Positions 31,751-45,199 of a stretch of DNA of 64,000 nucleotides are shown piece by piece. The notes under the pieces were generated by a model. That model was given only the letters and a program-made list of their open reading frames with translations. It was not told the origin of the DNA and ran no database searches. The stretch comes from Eumeta japonica (lineage: Eukaryota > Arthropoda > Insecta > Lepidoptera > Psychidae): assembly GCA_005406025.1 (NCBI GenBank), contig BGZK01000010.1:1290727-1354726 (forward strand), in the 5' to 3' direction. Both the position numbers and the translations under genes were made by a program. Numbering within the stretch: position 1 is the stretch's first letter; each line of letters starts with the position of its first letter.

Positions 31751-34350
31751 TGTACGTGTATCAGGCAGTCACTCTGCAGATCTCATTCAGCGTTCAGAGA
31801 ATGTGGATGTTATTTAAATTAAAAAATATCTTCTGACACTTGAAGTCCGTCATAACATTTTGATAATTTACAGTATTTCTAAATTAGACTTTTTTTTTTA
31901 ATTACCACTCATTCTCTAGGCAGTTATCCCTCAAAAAGAACGAGAAAGAAACTTAAGGGTAGCTTTTTTCAAACGAATACTACACAGAATTGCAATTAAA
32001 TTTAAAACTATTGTAAAATAGGAAGTTCTATAGAAAGTCGAGCTGGATAACTTCATTTATCCTCTAAATATTTAGAGATTATATAATACCCTTTTTTGCA
32101 AATTAATTTGATTAATACAGATTTTAAATTTGTATAAAGGTAAATTTTGTATTGTCTTTTGAAAACTATTTTAACTTTACACCAGAAGTAAGTATACGTT
32201 ACTTCTTTGATTCTAATTATATTTGCTTTCTAGTTTTATATTTATTACAATGTATATATATATATATATATGTGTGTGTGTATATACATTGTAACAAATA
32301 TATACTTGTATAGATATATGAATCTACCTTTAAATTGACATTTTTTATAAAGATTGAAAAATTCATACGAGTTGAAACAATAACTTAGTGTAAGTAAGCA
32401 AATATTAGTCATACACTAAAAATAACTACTTATACAAAAACAAATATTATTATAATGTGATTACTTCAATGTCTCCGAGCATTATTTTTTTAATTATTCA
32501 ATATAACCTCGAATTTATAATGAATAAAAATGCGTCAAAATTAATAAAATACATATTTCTTACTCTTATCAAATGGGATTCAAATAGGATTAATATATGA
32601 TGGCGCCGTGGTTCTATTATCCATTATAATATAGATAATAAATATAAAATAATGACAAATTACAAATAATATCCGCAATAAATCACTAAAAAACTACAAG
32701 TAAACCTTTTAATTCTGGCATTTCACCAGCGACATTCATTCTGGAACTACTGCTGAACGCTTGCTGATGCTACAATTTGTCCAATTTTCTAATTAAATAC
32801 CTATATTAGGTGTACAGTTTATATAAGACAATCTTCCTCGCAACTGGACCTTCGTAGTTTGAACTTCCTATTTGAATTTCACCTAAACTGAACTGACATC
32901 AAATATGTAGACCTTTCAACTCACTTAGAATGCCAAGTTTAACTACACGCTCGGACGAGTGTAACCCTTCAAGACCTTAAGGATTTAAGGACACTTAAGG
33001 ATTTGCGACAGTTAAATGCTTTTAAAAGTCATTAGAAACGCTAGTCTAATTTTAAAAGTACAATAACGATTCATAGTAGACTAATACGTAAATAGAAAAC
33101 TAATTTCAAAATTACATTGCTTTAACAATGAATTGCACTTTTTTTCTATTTTTCGTACGATAACTGACAAACAGTGTGAGTATAAAGAGTTATTTTGTGT
33201 CGTAACACTTCCTAATCGAATAGCTCTAGAAGTACAGTCAACCATAAATATGGAAGGCTCGACTTCGAATACTAAATACATTTTTGACTTTCAATACAAG
33301 TAGTGAGTTGAGGGATGACCAACTGATTGGAATATTGGTTTTTATGACGAATCAAGGGTGAAATAACGGATATTGTTTATTCAAATAACAAATTAAGCCG
33401 CTCGCTCCTTACTTCAGCGAGAGTTGTAAGCGTTGTTGCCGAACGTTGTAACCACAACATTGATAAGAACGACTCTCAACAACGCCCAACTTGCCCGGAA
33501 ATAGCGTGCAAGGTTTGAGTACCTCAATTTGAAATAATAATGTAGAAGGTTGGCGGTGACAGCCGCTGCACTTAGATTACAAAGACGTCCTACGCCAAAT
33601 GCATAACAAAACAGAGTCTTTTATTATGTTTCAATTATATGCGGCATTTTAAATAGATGCAACTTTGATTTCAAATATGTTATGCAGTCAAATAAATACA
33701 AACACCGTCGCCTTTTACCTGTAAAATTTTATATCTACACTTTTGTTACTTTGAAGCACTATAAAGAACCACAAATACGCGTTATTAGTCATTTTCTAAA
33801 TTTATAAGTCATACATGAATTCATGATTTACTTACATTTTTTTATAGTTGAGATGATAATACCATAAATGATATAGGACGTTGGTAGTACCATCGAATAT
33901 CTCTAAATTCTTTATAACTATACGCACATAACGTAGGACAATCCAATAGATAGCGCTGCAAAACATTTTCCGTAATGGACGGTGAGTGTACGCCGAGCCA
34001 TATCAATTGGCTTACGTTATACGCCGCGGCGTTTGATCCACTCGCGGTGCGTGAGCATTTTCAATCCAAATAAATATACGTGTTTGCCCTTTAAAAATTT
34101 TGGTGCAACAGCGCTGATGAAGAATTATTGTTTCAAAAAGGTGGGCACAGAGTAATTACAGACGCATTAATTTTCTCATTATTACGATAAAAGAAGGAAA
34201 GAAAACTTACTATAGTAATGGGGACTAAGAAAGGTACTTAAATCTATTTAATGTCATGAATATGAAAGCATATGTTTGTAACTCATTCAGGTGAAAAGTA
34301 CTGAACGCAAAGAAACTATACAGTTTACCTACACATCAAGACCTACTTAG
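31750..34350. other. AT-rich intergenic DNA
   Basis: Contains a TA/TG microsatellite at about 32250-32290 flanked by attacaatgtata and its near-inverse. A short block, aaacttaagggtagctttttt at 31950, recurs inverted at 55240. No genes seen. Confidence 0.5.
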
Positions 34351-34359
34351 CTAGGTACT

Positions 34360-35335
34360 AGCTTTTGCTCATGGCTTCGGTCGTGTGACCTTAGTATATT
34401 TATTATTTACGCCGATTAGTTGTTGGTTACTAAAGAGAGGGCCAAGTTCAAAATCGGTCTGAGATCGCAATCGTGAGCAGGACCGCGATCGGGATCAGGA
34501 ACATGAGCGAGATCGTCTCATAATAGTAAAGATTAGCGGCATCACGTGTGTTTTCGGTGCAAGAGTTCATACTCTCTTATTCTATGACTCATATTCGCAT
34601 ACTCTATAATTAGAGGAATTCATATTCCTCTAAGATAATTTCAACGAAATACAATCAGAGGCTAACTCGTGATCTAGATGGAGAGCATAGAATCGGAATC
34701 AAAAACGAGACCAGAATCAGAATCGAGAGCGAGACCGAGACGAATGTGAAAATTGATACTACACTTGAAATACATCATAAACAATCGTTTATGAAGCATT
34801 TCAAGTATAATTTTTATTACCTACGAGACAAAGCTGTTTTTGATTTGATAGGATTTGATTGTGTCTACGCAGGCGGAGCTGCGGGCTTAAATTTAAATAA
34901 AAACAATATTCAATAAAAATTCAAATATACATATGTTTTATATTGCAAAATTAATGTCAATTTTTATTCGAACTGCGATTCAAATTCTAATTATGTTTTT
35001 GATTTTAAGCCTACTGATCTTCGATCCGTATTGAATTCCCAATTAAAAACCCGTTTTAATTCCATTTATCAATCTCGAATTTTATACAGATCAAGATAAG
35101 GATCCCCGATTCTGATTCGGACACCAATACCGATCCCGCATCATAATTTAGATTGCTATCTACATTCGGAGAAAATTTTTGATTTAATTCTCGATTCTTA
35201 TTAAAATTCCCTAATTCTGCACTTAATTCTAATCGTGATCCCGACCTCGACCCCATATCGTGACACAGGTCAGTTCCTGACACATTCATCGATCCAGATA
35301 GTTCCGCTTCTTTTCCAGCATCTCGCTCTCTGTCC
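34360..35335. repeat. Cluster of purine/pyrimidine-rich dispersed repeats
   Basis: Three degenerate blocks: 34440-34530 (gatcgggatcaggaacatga), 34660-34750 (gagagcgagaccgagacga) and 35090-35330 (pyrimidine-rich complement, ctcgaccccatatcgtgac). Same family as 29570; not coding. Confidence 0.55.
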
Positions 35336-35339
35336 CAAT

Positions 35340-38300
35340 ACCAATAAAATTTTACTTGAAAAGATCATCAGGCAAAATACATTCCGATTTGTCCACTAAT
35401 TTGATGATCAGATCAGATTTTCTGTCTCTTATTCCTAATCTTTTAGAAATGCTATACGAATTGACACCCCAATTGTTAATCCAGTGAAATTTGATTCTTG
35501 TAATAAGCATAAAAAAATTTAGCCTGTTTCAATACAAATTTTTTATCTCTGAATTTTAAATACGGTATGATATTTCGTATATGAGACATTGACGCTATAA
35601 AAGTCACTTTTCTAACAAGTCTAAAACGATGTTTGTGAATGAGAATAAGAATAAAAATGAGTCTAAATATGACTTTCAATGTTTCTGATTTCAAAAATTT
35701 GAGAATCACTTTTAAAAAATTGCATTCAAATTCCTTAGAGTAAATTATTCAAAACATTTGATACATTTTGTGACTGATTTTAAATCATAATATCCAATGT
35801 AATTTTTATTCCACATATCCCAACTTGGCATGGTATTTTAAAACTTATCTCACGTAATTAAAATATTTTTTGATAATACCAGAAATGCAATACAAATTCA
35901 CAATTAATTCTATTGTATTACTGCTTTAAAGTTGAAACATTCACAGTTTCTAGTACGAAAAGGCTGTATCAACACTTTTGTCGTATAAAAAATATCAAAT
36001 AGGAACTTGTATTTACCCTCACTATTTGTCACAGTACTACAGGAAAACGTTTTAATATATTTTAAAATTGTAATACTATTTTAAAATAAAATAGACTTAC
36101 AGATCGAACGATCAAAAGTTACGAAAAACGTTTAAAAATTAAATTCAGTTTAGATATCAATTTCCTTTTAATACGAAGACAATTATGAATTTTATCCTTA
36201 CCACGTTTCCTCTATATTTTTTCATTTTTATAATAAAATACAATTTGCTTTAAATAGTATATTTTCCAGGGGCATTCTATGCTGAAACGTATAAATCTTT
36301 TAAGTAACCTTTAGCTAAATTTTCTTAATCTATTTCATTCAACTCAGTCTTTGTCTCGGTTGTCACTACAATCACCCCAATGACGCATATAATTTAAGAT
36401 CTGACTGCTTGATTTCTATGTCAGTTTGTTTGTTGAAATCAAGATGGATTTTTATAGATAATTACTGACAGAGGAACACACGTCTGCCGAGTCGCCAATC
36501 GGAATCCGGCCGTGAGTGCTTTTAATTAAAATTTTATTAAGTAATTCTTCCTAAAAAATTTAGTTCACATGTTTTTAAGACGACTTATGATTTATTTCAA
36601 AGAGAAATACGTAAAGAGCTTTCAAAAATTCGGATTGCCATTTCTCATTTGACCGCAATTTCTTGACCTATTTACATTTAGTTTCCAAGTTTTTCCCTCC
36701 GAGACAGTGAGCGAGTGGTTCGATTTGACTTAAAAACTCGTGCGTCAATACGCCTCGGTCGGGATCTTTTAGTGGCAAAGCTCCCATATAACCTTATTTG
36801 CGTCAAGAATCGGTTTCCTGATATATCAGGCTGTAATTGTATAATTATAGAATTACATATAATTATACCGATTATAATTGTTTTCGTTTAATTATCTCAT
36901 GTCATACAAATGAGTACACATTTCTCAAAGCGCCTTTGAGGCTTCATACAGATCTTATTATCGCATTGTACCTTCGAAGGATTGTGTTTGTTCATTGTAG
37001 ATCTTCACTGTATACTTCTACAGTGTGTACTTCACTTTCAAGTATACGATAATCAATCAAGACATATCAAACGATATTTCAATTGTTCAAATCCGTCTAG
37101 TAGAAGTACCCGCATAGATAGCTCGTCCAAATAGATCGATTGCTAGGAGTGTGCTAAGAGAGCGTTTGCTATTTTAAAACTTCCAAATGAGAGAATTAAA
37201 AAAAATCATAGAAAAACGAATGAATTTAAAAATATGCAGGAAAAAATATAAATACTTTTATAAGTGAATACATGCTACCTAATTGATGTTAAATAACATT
37301 AAAGACTTACTATAACTGACTGTATAAATTGAAATTTTACGGCTATCCATACAAAACAATGGCCGATCTTGTTCGTGTATGTAAAACTATGAGCCAAAAA
37401 TTAGCTAGTTCTTTAGCCAACTATTAGACAAAAACAAAACGTAACAAGTTCAAAAACACTTCTGTCACCGAACACATATTAAGTCATTATTTTAATTAAA
37501 AATCTTCGCATAACTTAAAGAAATTGTCGACGTTAAATGTTAAATACTTCGTTAAATGTTATTTAATGACCTCGATTTGAAATAAGAAAAATGTAGGAGG
37601 ACACACCTTAATGATAAAGTGATTAAAATTTAACACAATAAATATTAAGGTCCAAATAAAACATTCTGATCTATTCCAGGTAGATATCATCTACGCTATA
37701 CCATCTAACTAGGCTTAACCTTAAATTATATTTACTCAAAGACTAAATTAATTATATAAAACAATTCTGACATTAACAATAACGTTTTTTTTTTTAAGAC
37801 GACAACATGTGAATAATCCCTCCGAAGTCATCGTGTGCAGTATAAATGTATAAATTCCGTGCCGCAAAACAAATAAAAAAAACAAATTCACTATTAAAAA
37901 CTCTCTTAATATTTTCATATGAATTCTTAAAATAAATTTTCTGCATTTTCGTCTAAATACTAGGAGCGTCTTAGGGAAAGATCTTCGAGACGTGTGACAG
38001 CGTAAAGGTCAAAAAGCGACGACAGCGCCGTCGTATCTCGTGATTAATTTGCTTTATCACATGATATTTAACATGTGTAGAACGGTATCAATTATTTTAT
38101 TATGATTTAAACTATATAATTTCTATCAGAGAAAACAAAAAAATAATATAACACCACATTTTACTCATGGTGGTGCCGATAAATGATTTATACCAATCGC
38201 AGAAGTAAAAACTTTAAATTAAAAATAATTTATATAATGTTATTATTATTTAATGAAATCGTTACAATTTAAATGTATTCGATTATCTTAAGTATTTAAA

Positions 38301-40780
38301 TAGTATTGTAATAAGTGATGCATGGAAAAGTAGAAACAATATTAGAATAAATATTGAAGTCAAACAGTGTTATAATAAATAATTCTTCATTTACCCACAC
38401 ATTTTAAACAGTATGAGTGCCTCATAAGTAAATCGTACATAACAGAATGAAAGTATTTTTTTTATATAAATGTACATCATTGTAATAAATAATTATATTT
38501 AAACCAATTCGTTAACACTAAAAGAGTGTTTTTATGTATTTGACAAATTTCTACAATGAGAAAAAAACAAATAATTATAATAAGTTAATAAATAAATTGG
38601 ATAGTTAACATTCTCACCTTCTGTCGTGTGTTCCGTCCGAGGTGCAAAGACAGACTGATAAAGGCCCAGGACAGATGATGGATGTTGTGTGGCTCTCGAG
38701 TGATACACTCATTTTGTGGAAGCAGTGTAGTTATTACAGTAGTCCGATACGACTTGAACTTTCTCGAATTTGATGTTTTTGGAACAATTCCTGAAATAAC
38801 CATCCAACGATTTTTATTTATATAGGTTCTCATTTCCAGGAGCACTTTTTTTGTTGTAAATGTGAATATTACAAATAGTTTTATGACTCGGCAAATCTGA
38901 TTACGTGATATAAAGCCTTATACAACTTCGTTATTAGCAAGTTGCTAGGAAAGGAGAAGTTATATTTTAATTGTCATCAAAAATCTGCGAAATATTTATA
39001 TCGAAGAAGGGATTGTATGTTATTCATTTTCATTTTTTATTTTTGTTTTGTTAACATCTGTTTTTGAGAAATTAAACAAGACCCTAGATCTCCATATGTT
39101 ACGATTTTTAACGATTAATGCATAACAATTTGTATCACTAACATTCATCAATCATTTTATGCGAGATCGTCAGGTTTAAATGCTTATTTGGCCTTTTTTA
39201 ATATGCAACCAATATGGTCTGCATAATTTTGCAGTCTGAATTTTGTAGAACGACCTTGTACCTACCTTATCAACACATTTTTTTACCCAAAAATCGTTTT
39301 GTCAATCTATTTTAATTTATTCTTTTCTAGATGGTCAACTAACCGTAATGCACCTTTTTTTTATTCTAATTGACATATATTTCAAACCAAACCGCTCTCT
39401 GCAAACATTTTTCTCATATGTATTTTTCAAAAACTATTTACACACACTACGCAAGGATTGCATTTCTACGACACTGATTGTAATTTCAGAAATCCTTAAA
39501 AATCTCATCACGCAACGTAAGTACAACTGCCATACATAAATGTAGGGATCATAACTCCATTATCGATTAGCCAAATAAACTTGCCATAAGATAGTATTAG
39601 CATTCACAGCAACAATCACAGCCTCTTGATTTTATTTCCGGCATTTAAATTCTCTTCTATATCTCTATTATGTTTACAATCACTTCTAAACATACTACCC
39701 TAGTAGATAACTTGCTTAACTTTCGCACCTTCTACACACATATCGCATTTGCACAATGGATTGCATATAAAGATAAAACCTATGGTTATACTTTTTGTTA
39801 CCATTTATAGTAATAACAAACAAATAAGTATAATCGGACACACACACACAACCATCTGATTTTAAATTAAACAACGAGTCTCATAGATATCATATAGCGG
39901 ATCAATACATACACACTTATTTTTTGGTAAATATATATACACAATACATAGAAACACCCTAACTCAAGATAAACGTTAATTTATAATTAAACAAATGTTT
40001 ACCTTGGACGTGGATCGGACCCACACCCTCAGCGCAGCAAATAGGGTCACTAATAACTGCTACAATAAGACAGATAAACATGTGTATGTAAACTAATAAG
40101 AGAAAAGCAAAATATTTAGGTATTCCACACCATTTCCGTCAATGAGAATAAAAAGTCTATATACTTATTTATAGATAAACATTTAAAAAATAATTTATGA
40201 TCTTCTAATCGTGTTTAGCACTACATGAATTATAAATTGCACTTTATGAGTTTATAATATACGGTATGAAAGATATATGTATTTGATTCTAACTTTTCAG
40301 CCATTATCATTTTTGCTATATGTCTGTTGACTACACATTAAAATGCGTAAATTAGAACGTTATATATGTTTTTTTTGCCGAAATACATATATTTATGACT
40401 TGATACGAATTAAAATATCACAACTTATATATCTTAAAAATATTTTAGTTTGGAAAAAATAATCTAAAGACTCTATCAGGTTAGTTAAGTTTACACATTA
40501 AACGGTTTATATGTGTACAACATTGCTCGTTGTAGAAAAAGACAAAGGATGTTTCAAAATATAAAATCAAAATGATATAAAATTAAATGTTTTTTTATTT
40601 TCTATTAATGTTCCAATATATTTCTGTAGTTGTATAAATTTATAGCGTATTTTTAATTTTTGGTCAAGTTTCTGAAATTTTTCGAGTCTAAATGTAAGGA
40701 AATATAAAGCAGAAAATTACACCTTTTGACAGTATAACAAAATATAGGTTTACACTTCACCTTCGGACAAACCCTAAAGT
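35340..40780. other. AT-rich intergenic DNA without recognisable genes
   Basis: Open frames here (for example 36837-37052 and 38585-38845) are short, isolated and unlike known proteins. I see no RNA gene or clear element. Confidence 0.5.
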
Positions 40781-40789
40781 TAATTCCAA

Positions 40790-41025
40790 CAGTCCTTTTT
40801 GGAACGAAGTTCCTTACGGCGGGCTTGGAGGGGATAGGGATTTTTCTGCGCGACCGAACTGAAAAAAATGTGATAGTAAAACCGTAAGAAAAAGTCCGTG
40901 GAATAAAACCGTTAAATGAGACGTGCACAGGCGCCACAGTCGTATACACAAGCGAGTAGTGTCTAATACCTTTCTCTTTCTCCTCTTTCTTTTCGTTCTC
41001 TCATCCCTTTTTCTCTCTATTACCA
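40790..41025. repeat. Dispersed repeat fragment with pyrimidine tract
   Basis: Starts ggaacgaagttccttacggc, itself a short inverted repeat (ggaacgaagttcc), and ends in a long ctctttctcctctttctt tract. Open frames on the - strand follow from the tract. Confidence 0.4.
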
Positions 41026-41247
41026 CTCCGCCAATGCATAGTATATACTCATGAATTCATGGACAAGCACGTGGCTAATATTCACATTATAGATACATTT
41101 TATTCGTGAGTAGTCACGTTTATTTATAAATATAAAGTATTTTACATTGGATAATATTGTGTGTACATACTAAAATCTTTGTAAGGTTTCTGGGTTATCT
41201 TTCTTGCTGTTTTGAGGGTCATACGGAAAAATTGAGAAAAAAACTAC

Positions 41248-41290
41248 GAAACTTCATAGAGATTATATATATAATCTCTATGAAGTTTCT

Positions 41291-41357
<67 letters not shown>

Positions 41358-41358
41358 T
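41248..41358. repeat. 42-bp perfect palindrome followed by (TA)n(TG)n
   Basis: gaaacttcatagagattata at 41248 and its complement to 41289 form a loop-less palindrome. The (TA) tract to about 41329 and TG tract to 41358 follow. Confidence 0.9.
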
Positions 41359-41463
41359 GTGAATATTACTTTTAAAAGTTAATTCTGTCCTAAATATATA
41401 TATATACATGTTATTAGTATTAATAATTCTATTTATATTTAATCATTTTTTGCAAATTGTGTC

Positions 41464-41516
41464 GATTCTACATTAGCCAAAGGAACTTTGGCTAATGTAG
41501 AATCTACATTAGCCAA
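41464..41516. repeat. Hairpin plus third arm
   Basis: gattctacattagccaaag is followed after 3 bases by its exact complement (41486-41504) and then by another partial direct copy, tacattagccaa. Confidence 0.85.
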
Positions 41517-42439
41517 CCTACCTAGTGTACCACGACACCACATTTTTTAATTTAAATAATGAAATAATATGAAATCTTTGCATAAATATACATTTTTCGT
41601 TTGAAATGTGCATACTACTGTATGTTACTGCGCTACGGCAAAGTGTAACACACGATGATTTAACTTCAAACAGAGCTCGTACCAGCGTAAGCAAATGGCG
41701 GCTGACAATAAATAAAGGCCTGTTTGAAAAATTTTAACCCATTCTGGTTAAGCCTATTCTCATCTCGCTAACATCTGTGTGTCGATCTGCATGTTCTAGT
41801 AGATGCACATAAATCAGAATAACTGAATATTTAATTTTCATGAATAGGTCTATTCATAAATGCCATGAAGTCCCATTAACAAGTAAAATCAATGGCAATT
41901 AGAATTTAGCAGTTTGTACAAATACTTGGTCAGGTGTAGACTGTCATGATTTGTTGGGACGCCAATGATTGTTGGACGCTACTATTTAGAAAAGTAGTGT
42001 AATATAAATATAAAGTAAGTAACCAATCTTACAAATAAAACTAAAATTTTAACAAAAAAAATCTGACTAGAAAAAAACTATTCCAAAACAAATTAATATG
42101 CACTAAAATGTAAAAAAATAATTGTGTATTCTTCTACAACTTAATAGGATATAATAATTTTGAATAGTTTTTTTTAAGTTTGTTTTTTTTTTGTTAAAAT
42201 TTTTGTTTATTTTTTGATTTTTAGTGAATCTGAAGTACACTAACTAATTTATCTGAATATGGATAGACCTACTAAACGTGCTGCTCATAGATCGCACTCT
42301 TACTGTAAGCCGTTAAGGAGTTCCATTAACCATCATATTCGACTACGACAATTACTTGACCATAACGACGTTACGTTAGGTGAATCAAATATCCGGAGAG
42401 CCTATAAGAGATTCGGCCGAGTATTGTTAATTTGCTTCT

Positions 42440-42820
42440 AAGAATTGAAGAATTCCGTTACTTTGTCAAGGATTCCATAATCAGAATCTACCCAAGCTCT
42501 CATCAAATTACCCTTGAAGTACATCCTTTCCAATAAAAAAAGAATCATCAAAATCGGTGGGCGTGATATTGAGTTATTCGTCCATGTGTGGCGTACACGC
42601 TTTATGCAAATTTAAGATTTATATAATTTTCTCATGGATGCCATTGTCAGAACTGAACCAAATTAAAATAAAACCACACGGGAAGCACGACCTTTCAAAT
42701 AAAGAAAGAATTATCAAAATCCGTCCACCCAGTCGAAAGTTCTGAAGTAACAAACATAAAAAAAATACAGTCGAATTCAGGACCTCCTCCTTTTTAATTT
42801 TGAAGTCGGTTAAAAATATG
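42440..42820 (+). repeat. Dispersed repeat 3' tail (gaagtcggttaaaa type)
   Basis: Contains catcaaaatcggtgggcg, ccgtccacccagtcgaaagt and the terminal tgaagtcggttaaaaa. From memory, a very common tail of lepidopteran non-LTR or related elements. Frames on both strands are not genes. Confidence 0.55.
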
Positions 42821-43212
42821 AGATATCCTTCGGTGTACAAGGCTGATTAGCCTAACTTTTCTTTTATTGTTTGTTGCAAATTTGTTTTTTCAACAAAGCA
42901 AATCTGTCTTATCTATTATCTTTATCTCAAAGGGTGTTGTTGTTTTCCATTCTGTTGTTCATAAGGTTATTATCGGGAAATCGATACTTTATCATTAGGT
43001 GTCTCGACAATGGAATAAACTTAATATAGACTCATGAAAATACATCGCCTGTCATAAGTTGTGTCGATAACGAGTCACAACAAAGATTGTGAATCAATTC
43101 ACTGAATTTACTTTCATTTTATGAAACACGATGACAAATAAGGAAGTGATGGTTAATACACATACAGTAATATACTCGCACGTGAAGCCACAAACTATAC
43201 GTAGTGTATTTG

Positions 43213-43320
43213 TATCTGTCAATCCTCTCGAATCAATATCCAATTCGTTGAACGAGGATTCGCAGTGGAAGAACAGATTCGTGGGTCAGCGGTGGGTTGT
43301 ATGCTGCGTGTTACTGCATG
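43213..43320. mobile_element. Single arm related to the 17 kb fold-back element
   Basis: ctgtcaatcctctcgaatc...gggtcagcggtgggttg is collinear with the right arm at 17258-17345, at clearly high identity by eye. The opposite arm was not seen nearby. Confidence 0.65.
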
Positions 43321-43512
43321 TCGTCACACAAGCGTCAAAAATCATGGATTTGCGTCAAAAATCATGAATTTCCGCAAAATAACACAGTACGCCATAGAAC
43401 TGTTTCGCTATATTTAAAAACCTTGGACACGTCTTGAACAATGTTTAGAGGTTGCGAAATTAAAAATTATTAGTCACAAGAAATTTACGCACACATTACG
43501 AAAAGTCTTTAT

Positions 43513-43568
43513 TTGTTCGTCTGCACCTTCCGCAAACTCAACAGTTTGTGGAAGGTGCAGACGAACAA
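43513..43568. repeat. 26-bp near-perfect hairpin
   Basis: Arms 43513-43538 and 43543-43568 (ttgttcgtctgcaccttcc and complement) differ at one base and enclose a 4-base loop. It could be a hairpin RNA source, a palindromic element end or an inverted micro-duplication. Confidence 0.85.
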
Positions 43569-43945
43569 CTCTATATCTTTCGACTACATTTACATTTTGT
43601 TGGTATAATTAAGAATATTTAGCACCTTCTTTTCCCTCTTGCTATCAAAATGTAACACGCTTGTATTTTTAAAATTGGGACTGTGATAAAAACGGGAAGA
43701 TTTAATAATTAAGGTGTAAAGTTTTAGTGTTAAAAATAAATAATTACTTACAATATCGAATTATTTTGTCGTAGACGAAGAAGCTTAATCGTCGTTAAAG
43801 GTTACAATTAACTTATGAAGTGTTACATTTCTTATTAAAGTTACTTTATTTTTAACCTTTTAGTTCATTTTATTAACAAATAAAAAAAGATTGTTTTTAA
43901 AAAAGGTTTTTTTTCTTTGATTTTATTTTTAAATTTTTATTATTT

Positions 43946-44272
43946 TTAAATCGAGTTTTTTCTTCTCTCTTGTGTATGTATTCCATCGATATCTCGCCTA
44001 TTTGTGGGTTGTTCTAAAGATTCGTTTTCCCTTTTCTCTTGTGTATGCATTCTTTCAATATCTTGCCTATTAGTACGTTGTTCTAACGATTCGTTTTCTC
44101 TGTGTGTAGCTACTGCTAACATTATTTTTTCTAAGCGTTGCCGCTTGTGGACATCGCTTTCATTAGCAATATTCTCTTGTCGCTTCAATTTCTCCTTCTC
44201 TAAACGTCGTTTTCTTTGTGTAGTAGTTTGTTTTTTTTTTTTGTTCATGTTGTCCCCACGAGTATAGGACAA
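43946..44272 (-). pseudogene. Probable Helitron-type ORF N-terminal fragment
   Basis: 108 codons, strongly charged, with tandem 23-residue units containing ENESLEQRTNRQDIERMHTQ and ENESLEQPTNRRDIDGIHTQ. Repeats of this style precede the Rep/helicase region of Helitron proteins as I remember them. The Rep and helicase domains are absent. Confidence 0.4.
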
Positions 44273-44509
44273 AAACGGTCCATCTCCCCAGAGGTCTATT
44301 GTAGAGGGATAAGGGCTTCAGTACAACAATGTTCGCCCTGGTAGCCTGAGTCGCAACGTTACCGATATGAAATGTTTATACACCCTCATACCATTCAGCC
44401 CTCGGCACGTGCTCACCTTGGCTTTGGGTCATTCCTCTAACCAATCAGACATAATTCACATTCATAACAAACGGCACGAACTTTCTTTCCCCAATTTGTA
44501 GGAGTTGCA

Positions 44510-44925
44510 CATTCACGCCAACCAAGATACTCATCAAGATGAATCGAAAGAACCCAAACTCGATGGATGGGGCTGCGTCGCTTAATTACGGAGTTCCTAT
44601 GGCCACCTTGCAGCTCTATCATCAAACCTTGGTTACCATATATTGTCAAAGTACTCGTCAAGACGAATTAAACGAGTCCAAGCTCGATGGGGTTGCGTCG
44701 TTTAATTACGGAGTTCCTATAGCCACCTTCCAGCTCCATTATCAGATGAGCTTTATGTCGTAATAATATTGTATTGTCATCCGATTTATACATGCATGCA
44801 AAATTTCAGCTCAATCGAAAACCGGGAAGTAGATCCAATTTAACTTGCAAAATTTGATTACGACCGACAGACAACGGGACAGGTGAAACTAAATAAAAAC
44901 TTGTAAAAAAAAAAGAAAACCTTTA
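44510..44925 (+). repeat. Retroelement 3' tail with two tandem units and poly(A)
   Basis: Two units about 120 bp apart share ggcgtc-type and cttaattacggagttcctat / tttaattacggagttcctat. Then come gcatgcaaaatttcagctca and gacaacgggacaggtgaaac and an A-rich end. The layout fits the 3' end of a non-LTR element; the 74-codon frames inside are by-products. Confidence 0.5.
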
Positions 44926-45199
44926 CTATGTTTGTATTTGAAGAAAAATATCTAAAAAAACGAAAGAGAAAAATTTTAATTGGTGCCAATTCAATTCAAT
45001 ACAATGCGCAATTAAAATTTGTAATAGTCTTCTTTACGTAAAATATCGATCCTGTACATACTGGTGTGAATTTTCTTAAAACTGTTATAACTATCATTAG
45101 CATAATTTTTTCTAAGCTCAATAACTCGCTAACCCAATCATATCACAATAACAGCTAGTATGAAATATTCCAAGAGAGGGCGCTGGAGGCTGATTTCGC

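Noticed and set aside
36837..39539. Scattered 60-86 codon frames
   Set aside because: AT-rich composition, no start context or homology, consistent with chance.
44539..44763. 74-codon frame with an internal repeat
   Set aside because: The repeat is at DNA level in a retroelement tail; not a protein.
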